A DNA stretch of 64,000 nt from CBDFMR01 sp965249765. GTDB lineage: Bacteria > Bacteroidota > Bacteroidia > Chitinophagales > Saprospiraceae. Location of the stretch: positions 1,426,001 to 1,490,000 of the forward strand of contig CBDFMR010000005.1 of NCBI GenBank assembly GCA_965249765.1, read 5' to 3'. Below, in pieces: positions 52,747 to 62,363 of the stretch (position 1 is its first letter; every line of letters starts with the position of its first letter). Both the position numbers and the translations under genes were made by a program. The notes under the pieces are model-generated. The model was not told the origin of the DNA. It saw only the letters and a list, made by a program, of their open reading frames with translations, and searched no databases.

Positions 52747-54855
52747 TCAATTTCTATTCCGTAACTTTTCAATTACAAGTATAAATAAGTCGGAGTTTAA
52801 TTCACCAAGATGTTTTAATTCTTTTTCAGACCTATCAGATAGTTGTTTTAATTCGCCATTCTCAAATTCGCCATCGAATATTCGAACCCAAGCAGCGAAA
52901 CCGCTAAACGATGCTGCCACATGTTCATAAACAGAGCATTTTCCATGAGGAACACCATTTTTAAATTCTCCTACAAATTTAGTACCCTTAGATTTTAAAG
53001 TTCCATAGCCATTAAATTCATTTTTTTTGAAATAACCGTTATAATCAAAATCGTAAGAAAGAGATTTAAAATGACCATCTCCATTAAATTCTCCATTTTT
53101 AAACTCACCCTCATAAATGTCACCATTAGAAAAAATCAACTTGCCAACATCATTTATACAATCTCCAGACTCACATCGATCACCCATAATTTCGCCATCG
53201 ATATTCTCAATGGAAACAATCTCAGCCTCCTCTCCATTCCTCCATAATCTTGATACAATTTCATCACCTTTCAATACTTTAGCAATTCCATTTTTACGTC
53301 CATTTTCATATTGGCTTATATTTATATCTGGCTTAGTATTTTCAGATATAAAGATATAGTTTCCATGCGCTTCAAATCCAAGGCGGTTAAGATGCCAATA
53401 AACTTTTGGCTTACTTTTACACTCGGAAATATTAATATCTTTAAGATATATTCCCAGATTGTTTTCAATCCAATAATTCCTCATTTTTAAAAGGTCGCTT
53501 TCAAAATTTAACGTTCTAGTTAAATATTTTGCCATCATCTCGGCATGCTCTCTCGAATATGATTCAATATATTCAGAATTAAATGTTAACACTATTCTAA
53601 CAACCACATTGGGGTTAGGGGTTCTATTAACTACAGTTATTCTCTCATTATCTACAACATAGAAATTCGAAACAGGTATTCCGTCTTTAAAAGTTGCCTC
53701 ACAAAATCTATTTTTTTTAAAGGAAACTGGTCTATAATTATTACCTCTAAAAACATAAACCTTACCAAATCCATTAGCAAGCCCGCTATCACACTTTCCA
53801 ACAAATTCATATCCATCACTATCATGTGATCTTAATCCAATCATTTGAACCTTGCAATAATCAAAAGTAGTAACCCATCCCTCTTCAAACTCTTCAATCT
53901 GCTTTATTTTTTTTCTTTTTGAATAAAATTTATCTATATCTATATTAGCAAGTATATCAGGATAATCGTAAAAAAAGTACTCGGAAGTAACAAGGTCTTT
54001 AAATGTTTGAAAATCATCCAACTTTACAGGAATATTTGAGTCTGGAGTTAAACCCTCAACGATGACTCTTGAGCCTGGTCTGATTTGTCCAGACTCAAGT
54101 AGTGAGTCTATTCTATCCTCAACTATTTTCGAGAGTGAATCAGCAATAAATTCCTGCCTTTGTTTTTTGATTAGTTCTTCAGCATGTTTAATGTTTGCAT
54201 AATTAACGCTGGGATCACCAAAAGCCTGTTCCATTCTTCCATACTTATTTGACAACTTTATTATATTTGAGACGTGTGAATACTCAGCAAATTGTTTCCT
54301 GTCAATCTTTTTAAGATGATCTAACTGGCTTTTAACTATTAAAATAATCTTTGACAATGCTAATAATCTTGGGAAATAGCCATCCTCATTCATATTTGAA
54401 TAAAAATATCGAGATCCTATTGAATAATCAAATTCTCGTACTAAGGTTTTTATTATCAACTCATTTGTCCAAATTGAGAAAGTCAGATATTTAATACTCT
54501 CTTTTCTATTCTTCTTAGATAACATTGAAATTTTTTCAATGTACTTATCCTCAGACCCAAAGGTTATTATGCAATCTACAAGATTTGGAATAGAATAAGG
54601 GTACATACCTTGCTTTAGACGTTTAACAATGGGACTCGAATCTGGAAGCGACCTTATGTGTCCTAAAGCGTCAGACTTCTTCTTGTAAAATTCTTCCCCC
54701 TTAGATTCAATTATCTTCAATGTTAAATTGATATAATGACTTCCTTCTTCCCTATTGTTATCCGAAAATATGTCTAAAGGGTGATTATATGTGTAGTCTG
54801 TATTTTGGCAATTGGCATGACCATAGAAAAAAATTAAAAAAACGAGTATTCTCAT
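52747..54855 (-). CDS. Secreted MORN-repeat protein
   Basis: This 702-residue protein has a short signal peptide (MRILVFLIFFYGHANCQ). A long unclassified helical region covers residues 20-340. In the C-terminal third are MORN repeats (GDIYEGEFKNGEFNGDGHFK, DYNGYFKKNEFNGYGTLKSK, GEFKNGVPHGKCSVY). These are common in Bacteroidota exported proteins. I do not recognise the N-terminal domain. No anchor or type IX domain is evident. Confidence 0.72.
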   Translation of the reverse strand: MRILVFLIFFYGHANCQNTDYTYNHPLDIFSDNNREEGSHYINLTLKIIESKGEEFYKKKSDALGHIRSLPDSSPIVKRLKQGMYPYSIPNLVDCIITFGSEDKYIEKISMLSKKNRKESIKYLTFSIWTNELIIKTLVREFDYSIGSRYFYSNMNEDGYFPRLLALSKIILIVKSQLDHLKKIDRKQFAEYSHVSNIIKLSNKYGRMEQAFGDPSVNYANIKHAEELIKKQRQEFIADSLSKIVEDRIDSLLESGQIRPGSRVIVEGLTPDSNIPVKLDDFQTFKDLVTSEYFFYDYPDILANIDIDKFYSKRKKIKQIEEFEEGWVTTFDYCKVQMIGLRSHDSDGYEFVGKCDSGLANGFGKVYVFRGNNYRPVSFKKNRFCEATFKDGIPVSNFYVVDNERITVVNRTPNPNVVVRIVLTFNSEYIESYSREHAEMMAKYLTRTLNFESDLLKMRNYWIENNLGIYLKDINISECKSKPKVYWHLNRLGFEAHGNYIFISENTKPDINISQYENGRKNGIAKVLKGDEIVSRLWRNGEEAEIVSIENIDGEIMGDRCESGDCINDVGKLIFSNGDIYEGEFKNGEFNGDGHFKSLSYDFDYNGYFKKNEFNGYGTLKSKGTKFVGEFKNGVPHGKCSVYEHVAASFSGFAAWVRIFDGEFENGELKQLSDRSEKELKHLGELNSDLFILVIEKLRNRN

Positions 54856-54890
54856 AGTTTGTTAGCTATTAATTAACAATATTTCCTTTA

Positions 54891-55061
54891 CTATTCTTCA
54901 ACCACAAATTTAAAAATTTTAAATCTACATCTTTTGCAATAGATATTCCAATTATCTTGAAATTGCTTTACCGCTTTCCATTTGTAAATTTCTTGTTTGT
55001 TTACAATCTCAAATTGGTGTTTGTATTCTTCAATATAAGATTTGACTATATTCTTGTTCAT
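54891..55061 (-). CDS. Short protein, probable N-terminal remnant of a larger gene
   Basis: This 56-residue frame starts MNKNIVKSYIEEYKHQF, continues VNKQEIYKWKAVKQFQDNWNI and then stops after a basic stretch. The first 40 residues look like the start of a longer cytoplasmic protein, and another frame stays open past the same point (IAKDVDLKFLNLWLKN), which suggests a frameshift. It is 26 bases from the cassette boundary. Confidence 0.45.
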   Translation of the reverse strand: MNKNIVKSYIEEYKHQFEIVNKQEIYKWKAVKQFQDNWNIYCKRCRFKIFKFVVEE

Positions 55062-55078
55062 AAGTCGTCTTGCTGCTT

Positions 55079-55148
55079 GTGGCTAACGGTTTGGATATGC
55101 GGAGTAGGTGAGGTACGAGCCTCTTACGTCATATCTTGTGTTACCTAC
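55079..55148 (-). repeat. attC-like site
   Basis: GTGGCTAACGG, stem GGATATG..GTAGGTGAGG/CCTCTTACGTCATATC, then GTTACCTAC (55140-55148), exactly complementary to GTAGGTAAC at 60952-60960. Confidence 0.88.
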
Positions 55149-55271
55149 TGGCACTCATCTTTTTGTGTATTCAAATATATCATTTACTCATTTGTTTTGG
55201 GTTGGCAGACATACTCTTTGGCAAGTTTGGCTTTGTGTGGTGGCTTGTAGCGAACTTGCCAATGTGTATGG

Positions 55272-56030
55272 CTATGCGTGGGCTGGTTCAAAGTATTTCT
55301 TAATTTCTTCAGGGTAGTTTTGATAGATTTCTCCATTAAGTTCTATGCCATTTGATTTCTTGCTCCTTCTTATTCCATCAGCTCCCCAAGTTCCCCATTG
55401 TTTGAAAAAGAATGCAGAATCCTGTTTTTCACATTGCCTTTTCACATTAATAGCCCATTCCTTTTTCATTGGTCTGGCTTTATGACCACTCTCACCACCA
55501 ACAATTACCCAATGGATTCCTTTTAAGTTTAACTTGCCTACATCTTCTAATAAAGGTTCAACTGAAAGGAATCTAATGGTAGCATCAATTTTTCGTAGAT
55601 AGTCAATTCTTTTAGTCGTTTTCTTGCTTTCTACCGTTACACCAAGCCACACATTTTTGGGCAGCTTTTTATTTTTGAAATACTTTGCCATATTTTTTTC
55701 TCGCTTGGTAAGTATTTGATAGGTGTGCTGTGGGGTGGCATTTATCACATCAAATATTTCATCGAGATATTTGTAGGGCATTTCTTCGTGAAAAAGATCG
55801 CTCATTGAATTGACAAAATACTTGGTAGGCTTCTTTTTGGATAGTGGTTGTTTTAACCTTGTCGGCATTAAAGTAAACTCAAAGCCATTTTCATAACCTG
55901 GTGTTCCCATTGCTTGCAAGCGTTTTGCCATAGTTTCAGCATAGCAGTTTTTACAACCTGCTGTTACCTTGTTGCAACCTGTAGTGGGATTCCACGTTTG
56001 TTCTGTCCATTCGATTTTTGATTGGGCCAT
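55272..56030 (-). CDS. Phage Gp37/Gp68 family protein (DUF5131), three-Cys type
   Basis: This 252-residue protein has the N-terminal cysteine cluster GCNKVTAGCKNCYAE, like an iron-sulphur or radical-SAM site, then NSMSDLFHE, LTKREKNM, WLGVTVE, and IVGGESGHKARPM. This matches the DUF5131/Gp37-Gp68 family. It follows a TcmP gene by 7 bases, the partner pairing for which TcmP is named. Function is not established; a nucleic acid modification role is suspected. Confidence 0.87.
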   Translation of the reverse strand: MAQSKIEWTEQTWNPTTGCNKVTAGCKNCYAETMAKRLQAMGTPGYENGFEFTLMPTRLKQPLSKKKPTKYFVNSMSDLFHEEMPYKYLDEIFDVINATPQHTYQILTKREKNMAKYFKNKKLPKNVWLGVTVESKKTTKRIDYLRKIDATIRFLSVEPLLEDVGKLNLKGIHWVIVGGESGHKARPMKKEWAINVKRQCEKQDSAFFFKQWGTWGADGIRRSKKSNGIELNGEIYQNYPEEIKKYFEPAHA

Positions 56031-56037
56031 AAGTTTA

Positions 56038-56871
56038 TTAATTATATTTCTTCACTATATCATTTCCGATATTAATAGCTGTTTTGTTGTTTGAAGTCAA
56101 AAATAAATGATACATAACTGAACCAGTCTTATTTTTCAATTCATAAGGATTAGACACTTCCTTAAATACTTCTTTTAGCCGATTCGCAAAAATTTCTGCT
56201 GATTTATTTATTGCTTGTTCTTCCTTCTTCATAATCTCAATATCTGGAAATAGAGTTTGTTCTTTTGAATAGAACATATCCATTATTTTGGATCTTTCAA
56301 TTCCAAGAAACAACTCTAATCGCTCCAACCAAGAATCTGAAATATCTCCATTATTTTTTAGCAAACGATTTACACCCATACCAGTTGGCACTAAAATCCA
56401 CATATCAATAGGCAAATCTCTAAAGTTTTCTATCGAACGCCATTCTACTTGCATTCCACAAGGATCAATGTACGCTAAAGTTCTGACTTTCTTATTTGTG
56501 GGGTTTCGCAAATAGTTTGATAGATCTAACATCTTTTTATTACAATCATCATTTACCGCATATATCTCTTTTTGAGGAAATGCCAGTTTAGTATTTTTTT
56601 CGAGTAGCTTAAAGTTGGTTTTATTCTTTTCTACAAAGTAATAAGAGTCAAATGGTATAGGATCATCAATTTCAACAATTCTACGTGCTGCTCCTACGGT
56701 TAGTTCGACATCAACCTTTTTGTCATTTACGATAAATCCTGATCCTGCAAAGCCATCAAAGTACAGCAATTTGAAATACCTTCTTTTTTTCATTATTTGC
56801 AGATATGCTTTTGCATACTCTACAAGTATTTCAATCTTTATTTTTGACCAATCTCCCCCGAAACTATTCAT
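56038..56871 (-). CDS. tcmP: Three-Cys-motif partner protein TcmP
   Basis: This 277-residue protein has the TcmP features: LVEYAKAYLQIMKK, LLYFDGFAGSGF with a methyltransferase-like glycine motif, FVEKNKTNF, AYIDPCGMQVEW, and PTGMGVNRLL. It is encoded next to a three-Cys protein (Gp37/Gp68) as the name predicts. The biochemical activity is unknown. Confidence 0.87.
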   Translation of the reverse strand: MNSFGGDWSKIKIEILVEYAKAYLQIMKKRRYFKLLYFDGFAGSGFIVNDKKVDVELTVGAARRIVEIDDPIPFDSYYFVEKNKTNFKLLEKNTKLAFPQKEIYAVNDDCNKKMLDLSNYLRNPTNKKVRTLAYIDPCGMQVEWRSIENFRDLPIDMWILVPTGMGVNRLLKNNGDISDSWLERLELFLGIERSKIMDMFYSKEQTLFPDIEIMKKEEQAINKSAEIFANRLKEVFKEVSNPYELKNKTGSVMYHLFLTSNNKTAINIGNDIVKKYN

Positions 56872-56876
56872 ATCAT

Positions 56877-57101
56877 TTATCCTTTAGGTGGGTTTGGGTC
56901 TTTCCCGTAAGTATTCCTTTCTCGTATTTGACCGTTCCTGCCGTGAATGAACATTTCAGATTTTTGATTTTTCGCAATTTCAGTCGCTACTTTAATTGCA
57001 TCAGATTGTTTTGATACAACTTTTGTTGCTTTTGAATTTCCTGCACCTTTGACCGCCCAGCCGTCATTGTGCTTTACTACGTGTTGATTTTTCTTACTCA
57101 T
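56877..57101 (-). CDS. DUF2188 family protein
   Basis: This small basic protein of 74 residues has the DUF2188 pattern (HVVKHNDGWAVKGAGNSKATKV, then KSEMFIHGRNGQIRERNTYGKD). It is encoded between lexA-like and tcmP genes on the same strand. Function unknown. Confidence 0.85.
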   Translation of the reverse strand: MSKKNQHVVKHNDGWAVKGAGNSKATKVVSKQSDAIKVATEIAKNQKSEMFIHGRNGQIRERNTYGKDPNPPKG

Positions 57102-57111
57102 AATTTTATTT

Positions 57112-57726
57112 TTAAAAATTTATCACCCTTTCCACAACGCCTTGAATTTTAAAATCTTCGGTAAGGATTACGGGTTGGTGTTTTTTATCTGTTGATTTTG
57201 GTTTAAGTATCACCATATCGTCTTGGTGGTAATATTCTTTTATTGTGGCTTCATCATCTATTAAAGCAACGACAATATCATTGTTATTTGCTGTTTGTTG
57301 TTGGCGAATCAGAACCAAATCACCATCGTTAATATTCGCTTCGTTCATTGACGTACCAAAAGCTCGTAGGATAAAATATCGCTCTCCATCTTTTAATAGT
57401 TTTTTAGAGACAGGTATTTCGGCTTCCATATTTTCTATTGCAAGTATCGGTAATCCACAAGCTATATTACCCAATAAAGGAATCTTTACCGTTTGCTCTC
57501 TTTCTGTTTGCTGAGTGGCTTTGTTAGATAGTATATATCGGCCGTTAGGCTTCTTTTCCAAATAGCCCCTTTCTTCTAATGAAATAAGGATTTGCGAAGC
57601 CGAACGTGGTGATTTATAACCCAATAGAGCCATTAACTTTCTTACACTTGGGAATGTGCCAACCGTGTTAAGCTCTGACCTGATTAACCGCAAAGTATGT
57701 ATCTCTTTTGAAGAAAGCATACGCAA
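57112..57726 (-). CDS. LexA-like S24 family repressor
   Basis: This 204-residue protein has an N-terminal winged helix (FPSVRKLMALLGYKSPRSASQILISL), a self-cleavage region with the bond at Cys-Gly (NIACGLP) where LexA has Ala-Gly, and a serine/lysine protease dyad (Ser in FGTSMNEA, Lys in EATIKEYY). It is probably a DNA-damage-sensitive repressor of the neighbouring restriction block, or the host LexA itself. Its position in the cassette favours the former. Confidence 0.8.
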   Translation of the reverse strand: MRMLSSKEIHTLRLIRSELNTVGTFPSVRKLMALLGYKSPRSASQILISLEERGYLEKKPNGRYILSNKATQQTEREQTVKIPLLGNIACGLPILAIENMEAEIPVSKKLLKDGERYFILRAFGTSMNEANINDGDLVLIRQQQTANNNDIVVALIDDEATIKEYYHQDDMVILKPKSTDKKHQPVILTEDFKIQGVVERVINF

Positions 57727-57757
57727 ATATACAAAATGTATCTTTTGTGTGCAAATC

Positions 57758-60700
57758 TTAACTATTCACCACAACCCTTATCTCATCTTCCGTCAATTCA
57801 TACAACTCATACACCAGTTGGTCTATCTCTCGGTCTGTTTTTTCTATCTCTGTTTGAAGTTGGTTTATTTCTGTTTTGTAGGCGGTAAAGTATTCTTCCC
57901 ATTCGTCTTGTTGGACGAGCGAAAGGGTAATTTTTTTCTTTTTGAGTTCAGCTATAAAGGTTTTGAAATCGTGATTATAAAAAGCAGTCATTTTCTTGCT
58001 GACTTTTTCAACTCCGAGATTGTCCTGTACTCGTTTCAGAAATTTATTTTTCTTTTGGTGGAGTTGGTCATTTAGGGTCAGCATTGTATCTGCCATATCA
58101 ATGAATGGTTGTTGTTCTGTTTCTGAAATTTCTTTAAATGGAAATTTTCGCAAATCGTTTAATATGATTTTTGGAAACATCTTTCTTACCGATTTTGCTG
58201 TATTCTTAACAAAATAATAAGCCATTAACTGACTGTTCAAAATGGCAACTACATATTTTAATGAGATATTAAACTCTTCTCTTTCAATGATAGAAATATT
58301 ACTCATATTGAATAAATAATATTTATCTGAATATGTTGCATTGATACTTTTAGGGAATTTTCCAGTTATTTCACGAATAATCACTTTTTTACTATCAAAC
58401 AAATTAGAAGTTCTTGAAGCAGCAAGGTGTTTTCCATATTGTAAATATTGACCAGACCAGTTTGTAAAGTACCTGCCAACATCTTTACCTTCTAAATATT
58501 TGTGAGTGTTTTCATCAAACTGATAAGTGTAGTCAAAAGGTCTGTTCTTTACATCTTCAGCAGTTTGTTTAGGTTCTCCTTTGTTTTTCTCATAAGCTTT
58601 TAAACCAGCTTTAATTAAAACTAAATCGTCTAAATTTTTTGAATCGGTTTTTAACTTTTTGGTTAAAGCAACACTTGTTTCGTCAGAGAAAACTTTAAAT
58701 TCAAATCCTTCATTATTTTCAAAATCAATCTGTTTTCTATCGTGAGAATACCTAAACTCTTTGTCATCACTTAATAATACTTTGATGGAATTGTCTTCTT
58801 GCTTCTGTTTTGTTTTTGTAGCAAGTATAATTATCGTTTCAACATTTACACCCTCAAAAGAATAACCTGCTAAATTGATAATTTCATTAATTGAACAATT
58901 TTGCAATATGAAATTTCTTAATCCTGTTGCAGAGCCAACCATTAACCAAGCATTCGGGATAATAAGTCCATAGTTGGCAGTATCTCGAATAATCTTTATT
59001 GTTTGTTCAATAAATAGTAAATAAGTATTTACTTGGTATTCAGCTGAAACATAATTGTTTACGTAGTAATCTTTTAATTCTTGAGAAATATTATCTCTTG
59101 CAAATACATAAGGCGGATTTCCAATAACTACATCAAAACCACCTTTGGTAAATATTTTTGGAAATTCTTTCTGCCAATTAAATGCTTTGTTCGCAGCTAC
59201 TTCAATGTCGTCTATTAAGGAGTTTCCGCATTTTATATTGTTGTTTAGGGTGGTGAGTTTACGCCCTTTTTGTGCAGTGCGAAGCCATAGGGAGAGTTTG
59301 GCTATCTCCACACTTTCTTCGTTTATGTCCACACCAAAAAGATTGTTTTCAAGAATGGCGTTTTGTACTTCAGAGAATACCAATCCACCACCCAATAGTT
59401 TGGCTTTAAGTTCGTCTATGAATTTGTGTTCTTTAATTAGATATTCAAGAGCTTGATTCAGAAAAGCACCGCTACCACAAGCAGGGTCGCATATGGTGAG
59501 TTGGAGTAACCAGTCTCGATAGTCGTCTAACTGGTCAATGAGTTTTTGAATGGTGGCTTTCTTTCTGCCTTTTCGTTCTTTTTCGTAGTCGGATTCCTGT
59601 ATGCCAAGTTCGGTTTTCTTTTCTTCGCAGAGTTTGCCTACGGTATTGTCAACTATGTATTTGGTAATGTATTTTGGCGTGTAGAATACACCATCTTTTT
59701 TACGCTTGGCCTTGCTTTTGTCTATTTCCGTGCCTTCTAATTGGGCTTGTATGTTTTCAATTTCGGTAAGCGAATGTTCAAAAATGTGTCCGAGTATGTT
59801 TACACTTACTTCGCTTTCAAAATCGTAGTTGCTTAGGTTGAGTGTATGCTTGTACAGGAGTTCGTCATCAATTTTTATATTGTCGAGAATTTCGTCAGGT
59901 GCAAACAGTCCGCCATTGTATGCGAATATGTCGTACTTTTTTCCACGATACCCCGTGTTCATATATTCGAAGTATTTTTTGAATCGGTCGTATAATGGAA
60001 CATAAGCATCCAGTTCATCCCGTAAGGTTGTCCATTGGTTTACGATTTCTCGGATAGAGTTTGGTGGTAATAGCAATCTATCTTCTGCAAAAAAGATAAA
60101 CAGAAAACGGTCGAGCAGCTTTTGAGTTTTCTTGAATAATGTAGTTTATCGTAATCGGAATTTTTCTTTTGTATGCTATCGAAAATCTCATTTCGGAATT
60201 GCGAATAATCTTTGTACAGTTTCTTGGTTACGTTTTCTTCCTGGGTAAGCGATTCATCTTTTATTCGCTTGGGAATACCTTTGAGCAGGTTTTCGGCAGC
60301 AAGACAGAGATACAGTATTTCAAATCGTTCTTTACAGAGTTGAAAGAGATTGAATTCTTCAAAATCCACCGCATTATCAATGTAGAACCGTAGTTTTTCA
60401 AAGTTGGACGTTATCACATACACACAATCGGGTTGATTGTTTTTATATCCGAATGCTTGTATTTCCACTTTGGCAAGGTCAACGGTGTTGGTTCCTTTCA
60501 GTTCGATTACGGCAAGGGCGTTATCGTCTTGTAGTATTGCACCGTCTGTTTTCTTCGCTCCTTTTAGGTTTTTGAGTTCGGTGGTTAGGTTGAAATTTGT
60601 TTCAGGATTTAGTATGTAGCCCAATATGTTTACGAACAAGTCTCTTAGAAATCCTTCTTGATACTGTTCTTCTTTGGAGTTGCGTATATTTTCCTGAATT

Positions 60701-60807
60701 TCAGGATTGTGAAAGTGAGTGGTGTATTTATTCCAAGCCTGTTCTACCCGTTGGCTGTCCAGTCCTTTCAGGTATTTATTTAAAACAGAATTTTGGAATA
60801 GGCTCAT
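57758..60807 (-). pseudogene. Type IIG-like restriction-modification enzyme, frameshifted
   Basis: Two frames make one protein of about 1,015 residues. 60040-60807 encodes the N-terminal nuclease-like part (KKTDGAILQDDNALAVIELKGTN). 57758-60076 encodes the adenine methyltransferase (DPACGSGAFLNQAL, GNPPYVF) and C-terminal target-recognition part. The frame shifts near 60135: one missing base turns the expected KKTQKLLDRFLF continuation into an out-of-frame tail. The gene is otherwise complete. This is either a recent inactivation or, less likely, a switchable site; no homopolymer is present there. Confidence 0.85.
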
Positions 60808-60950
60808 ATATCATTCTTTCGTTTTGCAAATTTACTTTCTTTTTTTAGCGTTGGCTAAAAATCAGGCTCTTTTGGTTTTTTTGCGTTGGCTCTTGCGTTT
60901 TGACAAAAACCAAATGTGCCTGATTGCGGGTGGATTTCATTTTTCCAGCT

Positions 60951-61020
60951 TGTAGGTAACGGAATGATGGTATCCGGCGTATCCCGAAGGGTATGCCGTG
61001 ATCACCATGTGTTACATGCT
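60951..61020 (-). repeat. attC-like site
   Basis: TGTAGGTAACGG, stem GATGGTATCCGGCGTATCCC/GGGTATGCCGTGATCACCAT, then GTTACATGCT (61011-61020). Confidence 0.87.
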
Positions 61021-61074
61021 GGCCCTCTTTTGTTCATAATTCTTTTTTCATTTACTCTGTTTTTTTTAAGGGTT

Positions 61075-61140
61075 GGCTTGTAGCTCTCTGTCGCCCGCAG
61101 GAACGAGGACGGCAGTGTGCTATAATGCGTATGTTAATCG
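61075..61140 (-). repeat. Degenerate attC-like site at the end of the array
   Basis: CTTGTAGCTC resembles the complement of GTTACATGC (6 of 8 bases), with a weak CTG..CGC/GCGG..CAG stem and GTTAATCG at 61133. It would close a gene-less cassette of about 110 bases. This is the last attC-like site seen on the right. Confidence 0.4.
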
Positions 61141-61373
61141 TTGTTTTTCTAATTCTTGGCTTATATTTACCAATATAGCATCTTTTCATTAAGTTAGTTA
61201 CAAAAAGATTTAATGTGATTCAGAAAGGCCAAGGTAAATAAATCATGAATAATTACATATTCAGTACATTTCTTTGGTGCTTCAACTTGTCCAGTGTTTC
61301 AAATAATTTTTACTTTGTTATTACAGTTCCCCATCTTTTTGAAATAACAAAATAAATAACTATAAATAATTGT
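61141..61373. other. Junction between cassette array and polysaccharide genes
   Basis: 233 AT-rich bases with no recognised gene, attC-like site or clear promoter. No integrase gene or attI site could be identified here. Confidence 0.5.
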
Positions 61374-62345
61374 ATGAAGCATAACTATCTAATTACAGGA
61401 GGAATCGGTTTTATTGGTAGTAATCTAACTTGCAAACTATTACAGAATAACCATCAAGTTACTGTTATAGATAATTTTGACAGCTATTATGATCCTAAAA
61501 TCAAAATTAAAAACCTTAAAAGATTAGATAAGTTCGATAATTTCAGTTTTAAAAACTTAGATATTTTAAAGTTTGAATTGTGTAAAAGACAACTGAATGA
61601 AAAATTTTCAGCTATTGTCCATCTTGCTGCATACCCCGGTGTTCGAAATTCGTTTATCAAGCCAAAAAAAGCATATCATGTAAATGTAAAGGGAACAGAG
61701 AATATGTGCAAATTGGCAGTTCAAAAGAAAATAACAAAATTCATTTTTACATCTTCCAGCAGCGTTTATGGAATCAATCCGAATATACCATGGTCAGAAA
61801 ATGATCAATCTCTATTCCCTATTAGTCCTTATGCAAAAAGTAAATTAGAAGCAGAACTCATTTGTAAAAAATATAGTAATAACCATAATATTTCATTCGA
61901 TATATTACGATTGTTTTCTGTGTATGGACAAAACCAAAGACCTGATTTAGCTATCATGAAATTTATTTCCTTAATTCTACAAAATAAAGAAATACCATTT
62001 TTTGGTAATGGAACTACATATAGAGATTATACAAACGTAGTCGATATCATAGATGGGATAATTAAGACACTTGCATATAAACATGAGGGCTACGAAATAT
62101 TCAATCTCGGAAGCGGCAAAATGATTTCATTAACTTATTTGATAGAAACTATTGAAAATTGTTTAAATAAGAAGGCGATAATTAATTATCTACCAAACCA
62201 ACAAGGCGATGTAGATTTCACTTACGCTAATATTTTAAAGGCCTCAAAATATTTGAATTATAAACCAAGTATTAATTTTGAAGATGGAGTAAGAAACTTT
62301 GTACAATGGTTCATAAAACAAGGTTATTCAGAAAATGATTTATAA
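61374..62345 (+). CDS. NAD-dependent nucleotide-sugar epimerase/dehydratase
   Basis: This 323-residue extended SDR has TGGIGFIGSN at the N-terminus (binding NAD), VIDNFDSYYD, HLAAYPGVRNS and the catalytic YAKSK with an upstream serine triplet. This is typical of UDP-glucose/UDP-glucuronate 4-epimerases. It probably makes an activated sugar for surface polysaccharide. The precise substrate is not readable. A methyltransferase gene follows. Confidence 0.87.
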   Translation: MKHNYLITGGIGFIGSNLTCKLLQNNHQVTVIDNFDSYYDPKIKIKNLKRLDKFDNFSFKNLDILKFELCKRQLNEKFSAIVHLAAYPGVRNSFIKPKKAYHVNVKGTENMCKLAVQKKITKFIFTSSSSVYGINPNIPWSENDQSLFPISPYAKSKLEAELICKKYSNNHNISFDILRLFSVYGQNQRPDLAIMKFISLILQNKEIPFFGNGTTYRDYTNVVDIIDGIIKTLAYKHEGYEIFNLGSGKMISLTYLIETIENCLNKKAIINYLPNQQGDVDFTYANILKASKYLNYKPSINFEDGVRNFVQWFIKQGYSENDL

Positions 62346-62363
62346 TACTTGAAAATTTAACCG

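Noticed and set aside
12794..61140. CRISPR array
   Set aside because: The spaced repeats are single imperfect palindromes of varied sequence separated by genes, not short identical repeats with uniform spacers.
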